From contig CAYWJU010000017.1 in assembly GCA_964458645.1 (NCBI GenBank), positions 1 to 32,301 of the forward strand: 32,301 nt of DNA, read 5' to 3'. Below are positions 29,683 through 32,301 of the stretch, one piece after another. Each line of letters starts with the position of its first letter. The stretch's first letter is position 1. The stretch comes from DAORHV01 sp964458645 (GTDB lineage Bacteria; Patescibacteriota; Gracilibacteria; Peribacterales; Peribacteraceae). A model generated the notes under the pieces. That model saw only the letters and a program-made list of their open reading frames with translations, was not told the origin of the DNA and did not search any database. The position numbers and the translations under genes were made by a program.

Positions 29683-31563
29683 TCAGTCCGCAACGAGCGG
29701 CTCCAAAAGCGGCAGCCGCAAGAGCAGTATGGCCTTTTCTCGCACGTCGGCACGAATACCGGACGGATGCCCGTGCTTGGCGCGCAGCGCCAGCCAAACG
29801 CGTACGGTATTCCACAATCCGCAAAGCGTCATGCCAAGAGTAATGAATATTGCCGATGTCATGGCGAAGGGCAGAAGTCCGAAATGCGCCGGATTGACGA
29901 TAAGCCCCAATGGTCCGCCTTTGTTTTGCAAATTCGCCACCAGCACGTTGCGACCGGCTTTCAGATACGGAGCAAAGTCGACCACGCGACCGTCTCCGCA
30001 GAACACGGCTTCGGCAACAGCTGCACCGTTCATGGAAAGCGACGTAATACAATCATCGGGCTTCAGGAAAAAACGGGCATCGTGCAGTGCGGGTGCCAAC
30101 TGCAGTGTCATCGTCACCTTGGCCTCATCGGTCGATTGCGCCAATGTGAACGGCGTGGATGGAGCCGATCCATGCAATCCGTTCGTGAAGGTGTATCGGA
30201 CGTCGGACAGGATCGGAAGGAAATTCGGGCGAAATGCCTGCAGCAACAACACGGCAATGAGCAACATGCCGCAATCCACAGCCAAGGTCGCCAGCGCATC
30301 CACAAATTCCAAGCGGCGATGCACCTTGGTTTTGGTCGGCAACAGCGCATGGCGCAGCAATACCAGCGCAAGCAACAGTATGGTGATGTTCCGAACGTTG
30401 AGCATGAACAGCGCCAAGGGCTCTTGATCGATCACGCTCATGTAGTTCAACGGAAACACCCACTGCGTGGTGAAGCCGGCAACCGCCGTGAGTGCGGCAA
30501 TGGACCAGAACACCTCGCGGTTACAAATCATTCCGGAACGCAGGACGAGCCAGCTGAGCAGCAACGGCAGCAACCAGACGATGTACTGTGGCGAGAACAC
30601 TGGGCTTGCTGCAACAGCGAACAACAGCACGCCGATGCTGAGTGTGTCGGCCTGCGCATGTCGACGCTTGAAGAGCGCAAAGCCGGCCGCGCCGACGGCA
30701 ACTCCGGCAATGAGGAATTTCGAAATGCTAACGAAGATCGGCCCCAAATCATTGTTGTTCACCGACAAATGCCCCAGGCTGACCGGCGCACGCTGTCCGA
30801 CCAGCGCCTTCATGAGCATGTGCACGCCGGACCATGTGCTCTCCAGCTGCACCTCGCGGTTGGAATGGTATCCGAGCATGTGCTGAATGTTGCCGATCGT
30901 GAGTTGCAAACCCATGACCGCAACTGGAATGGCAAAAGAGACTAACAAACCCACCGCAAAACCGAGCGCCATGCGCTTCCACTGCGTGCGCGGTGCAGTA
31001 CAAAACAGCGCCGGAATCAGGAGAGCCGGCACGACTTTAATGGCGCATGCCACAGCCAAGAACGCCGCACACTGTGCAAAGTGCCCAGTTGCACGGGCAC
31101 GCAAACATAGCAGCAGCATGACCGCCACCAGCACGTCGAAGCGGGCAAAAACCAACTCGGGACTGATGAGGAACACCGTACCGACGATGGATGCGGGAAT
31201 CAGCCAGCCGAAGCGATCCCGCAGAATGAATGTGGCGTATGCACCGGCCAAGCCGATCACAGCCACAATGCTCCACAGCCACGCGACATCGAAACTCACA
31301 TGGAGCGGATTGGCGAACGACGCAAAGAATAGCAGGCTCGCCAGTGGCGGATACTCACTGTCGAGTGCCGACGTTCCGCCTTGCAAAATGGCGGTCAGGC
31401 GCTCACCGATGCCCTTATAAATGGCGATGTCGAATACGCCGGCAACGCTGTTCTTGTACAGGAATGCCAGTGCCGCAAGACATGCGATCGCAGCCAGCAA
31501 CGGCACGACCGGGGAACGGTCGGCAAACGGAAGGAGTGTGTTTTTGTGTTTGTGGGCCGACAT
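29683..31563 (-). CDS. GT87-like polytopic mannosyltransferase
   Basis: A 626-residue membrane protein with about 11-13 helices. The first outer loop, VFDIAIYKGIGERLTAI followed by LDSEYPPLASLLFF, has the acidic residue plus YPP pattern of GT-C enzymes of the GT87/DUF2029 type, which use polyprenyl-phosphate mannose or similar donors. FSPQYIVWLLPLL is another common GT87 segment. After the membrane part, residues about 450-560 form a beta-rich outer domain (TFTNGLHGSAPSTPF and ARFFLKPDDCITSLSMNG), followed by a last helix and a basic tail; such an appended domain is uncommon in GT87. TATACT (31575-31580) ends 11 bases before the ATG. Donor and acceptor are unknown. Confidence 0.8.
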   Translation of the reverse strand: MSAHKHKNTLLPFADRSPVVPLLAAIACLAALAFLYKNSVAGVFDIAIYKGIGERLTAILQGGTSALDSEYPPLASLLFFASFANPLHVSFDVAWLWSIVAVIGLAGAYATFILRDRFGWLIPASIVGTVFLISPELVFARFDVLVAVMLLLCLRARATGHFAQCAAFLAVACAIKVVPALLIPALFCTAPRTQWKRMALGFAVGLLVSFAIPVAVMGLQLTIGNIQHMLGYHSNREVQLESTWSGVHMLMKALVGQRAPVSLGHLSVNNNDLGPIFVSISKFLIAGVAVGAAGFALFKRRHAQADTLSIGVLLFAVAASPVFSPQYIVWLLPLLLSWLVLRSGMICNREVFWSIAALTAVAGFTTQWVFPLNYMSVIDQEPLALFMLNVRNITILLLALVLLRHALLPTKTKVHRRLEFVDALATLAVDCGMLLIAVLLLQAFRPNFLPILSDVRYTFTNGLHGSAPSTPFTLAQSTDEAKVTMTLQLAPALHDARFFLKPDDCITSLSMNGAAVAEAVFCGDGRVVDFAPYLKAGRNVLVANLQNKGGPLGLIVNPAHFGLLPFAMTSAIFITLGMTLCGLWNTVRVWLALRAKHGHPSGIRADVREKAILLLRLPLLEPLVAD

Positions 31564-31574
31564 AGAATCCCATC

Positions 31575-31580
31575 AGTATA
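31575..31580 (-). promoter_or_regulatory. -10 box of the GT87-like gene, near-leaderless
   Basis: TATACT on the minus strand, 11 bases before the ATG at 31563, leaving a leader of about four bases. Confidence 0.45.
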
Positions 31581-31641
31581 CCACAAAACGCACCTTCGCC
31601 CCAGGCGGAAACCTGTGGTTCTAGGATGTGGGCTTCTGCGA

Positions 31642-32301
31642 TTATTTGGCGCCCGGAGCCTTTGCGGAGGCGTCCTGCGTTTTCTGGATTCCCGGCACGT
31701 CCACGACCTTCTTGTTCACCATTTCGTCGCCTTCGAATGTATAGACGTAGGGCGTGACCAAGCCGATTTCCATGCCGGATGCGTCTTCGGGCGACAGCTT
31801 CTCCAAATACTTCATGATGGGGCGCAGGCTGTTGCCGTGGGCGGCGATGATCACGTTCTTTCCGGACTGCACCAACGGCAAAACGTACTGCAGAAAGAAG
31901 GGCAATGTGCGACGCTCACAGTCGGCCATACTTTCGCCGTTCGGCGGACGCGTGTCGTAGCTGCGACGCCAGAGTTTCACCTGATCTGCACCGTACTTGG
32001 CTGCAGTCTCGGCCTTGTTGAGTCCCTGCAAATCCCCGTAGTGACGCTCGTTGAGCGCGGAGTCGAATTCGGTAGGAACGTCCTTGGCGCCCATGGCCTT
32101 CAGCACCGTGCTGAGTGTGTCGTTGGCACGCTTCAGACGCGACGTGAACGCGGCATCGAACGCAAAATCTTTCAGGGCTTTGCCGGTCAATGCGGCATCG
32201 GCTGCTCCCCGCTCGGTCAGTGGAACATCGGTCCAACCGGTAAACCGGTTTTCAAGATTCCAAAGAGACTGGCCGTGGCGGATGAGAACAAGGGAAGGCA
32301 T
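31642..32301 (-). CDS. gpmA: 2,3-bisphosphoglycerate-dependent phosphoglycerate mutase
   Basis: Interconverts 3- and 2-phosphoglycerate in glycolysis. The 219-residue product carries the histidine-phosphatase signature LIRHGQSLWN with phospho-acceptor His9, then RFTGWTDVPLTERG, SRLKRANDTL (phosphate-binding Arg), NERHYGDLQGLNK and AAHGNSLR with the second active-site His. The C-terminal tail (about 200-219) is Lys/Ala-rich. The length is close to that of short bacterial dPGM enzymes (E. coli 250). The ATG occupies the last three bases of the window, so upstream control is not visible. The gene runs toward the polysaccharide group but has no evident functional tie to it. Confidence 0.95.
   Translation of the reverse strand: MPSLVLIRHGQSLWNLENRFTGWTDVPLTERGAADAALTGKALKDFAFDAAFTSRLKRANDTLSTVLKAMGAKDVPTEFDSALNERHYGDLQGLNKAETAAKYGADQVKLWRRSYDTRPPNGESMADCERRTLPFFLQYVLPLVQSGKNVIIAAHGNSLRPIMKYLEKLSPEDASGMEIGLVTPYVYTFEGDEMVNKKVVDVPGIQKTQDASAKAPGAK

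Noticed and set aside
1..32301. CRISPR arrays, insertion sequences, prophage or tRNA genes
   Set aside because: I saw no regular repeat-spacer array, transposase or integrase motif, or tRNA-like cloverleaf. The gaps are short and the genes look like core metabolism.
1..32301. Alternative code with TGA read as Gly (Gracilibacteria/Absconditabacteria)
   Set aside because: TGA ends aguB, the TrmB-type gene and nth at the expected family lengths, so TGA is a stop here.

Overview
This window is a densely coded bacterial chromosome segment with moderately high GC (judged by eye). It carries 27 protein genes, no rRNA or tRNA gene that I can see, and no gap longer than about 230 bases. TGA is used as a stop codon (for example at 6012-6014 and 11151-11153), so the code is the standard one. 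Gene content (TrmB-type regulator, DUF4015 protein, RNHCP protein, lone PGPGW-type membrane protein) and the near absence of Shine-Dalgarno sequences suggest an uncultured candidate-phylum lineage. Ca. Peregrinibacteria/Peribacteria is my guess; it is not proven. A 10-N scaffold gap at 5352-5361 shows that this is a draft assembly.

Layout. 1-2012: start of a GT-C-like membrane protein (runs off the left edge), folE, and a hypothetical protein with an HExxH motif. 2166-7066: polyamine cluster with a PLP decarboxylase, a deoxyhypusine-synthase-like homospermidine synthase (speY type), N-carbamoylputrescine amidase and agmatine deiminase; together they could take arginine to agmatine, carbamoylputrescine, putrescine and homospermidine. 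7086-9113: an RNHCP protein, and thyA/PGPGW/folA (dTMP and folate cycle). 9189-11084: a small exported protein and a DUF4015 glycosidase-like protein. 11151-14935: a TrmB regulator divergent from glnA-amt, with repeated GTTC/GAAC inverted repeats between them (nitrogen assimilation). 14955-17502: a 56-residue Cys-rich protein, then a DipZ-type thiol-disulfide membrane protein and a thioredoxin-like lipoprotein. 17575-20979: nth (without its Fe-S cysteines) divergent from dnaQ-like, def and gatB. 21058-26806, all on the minus strand: guaA, a cyclodipeptide synthase, an ECF sigma factor, a FecR-type anti-sigma protein and efp. 26877-32301, also minus: an O-antigen-ligase-like protein, UDP-GlcNAc 2-epimerase, a GT87-like transferase and gpmA (surface polysaccharide plus glycolysis).

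Two themes run across the window. First, many genes have a sigma70-type -10 box ending only 6-11 nt before the ATG, so their mRNAs should be leaderless or nearly so; genes with longer leaders have pyrimidine/C tracts instead of Shine-Dalgarno sites. This pattern also decides several start codons. Second, some enzymes depart from family norms: the lone cyclodipeptide synthase has Phe where the catalytic Tyr is expected, endonuclease III has lost all four cluster cysteines, EF-P carries Gln at the loop tip, and GMP synthetase has an extended C-terminal domain.
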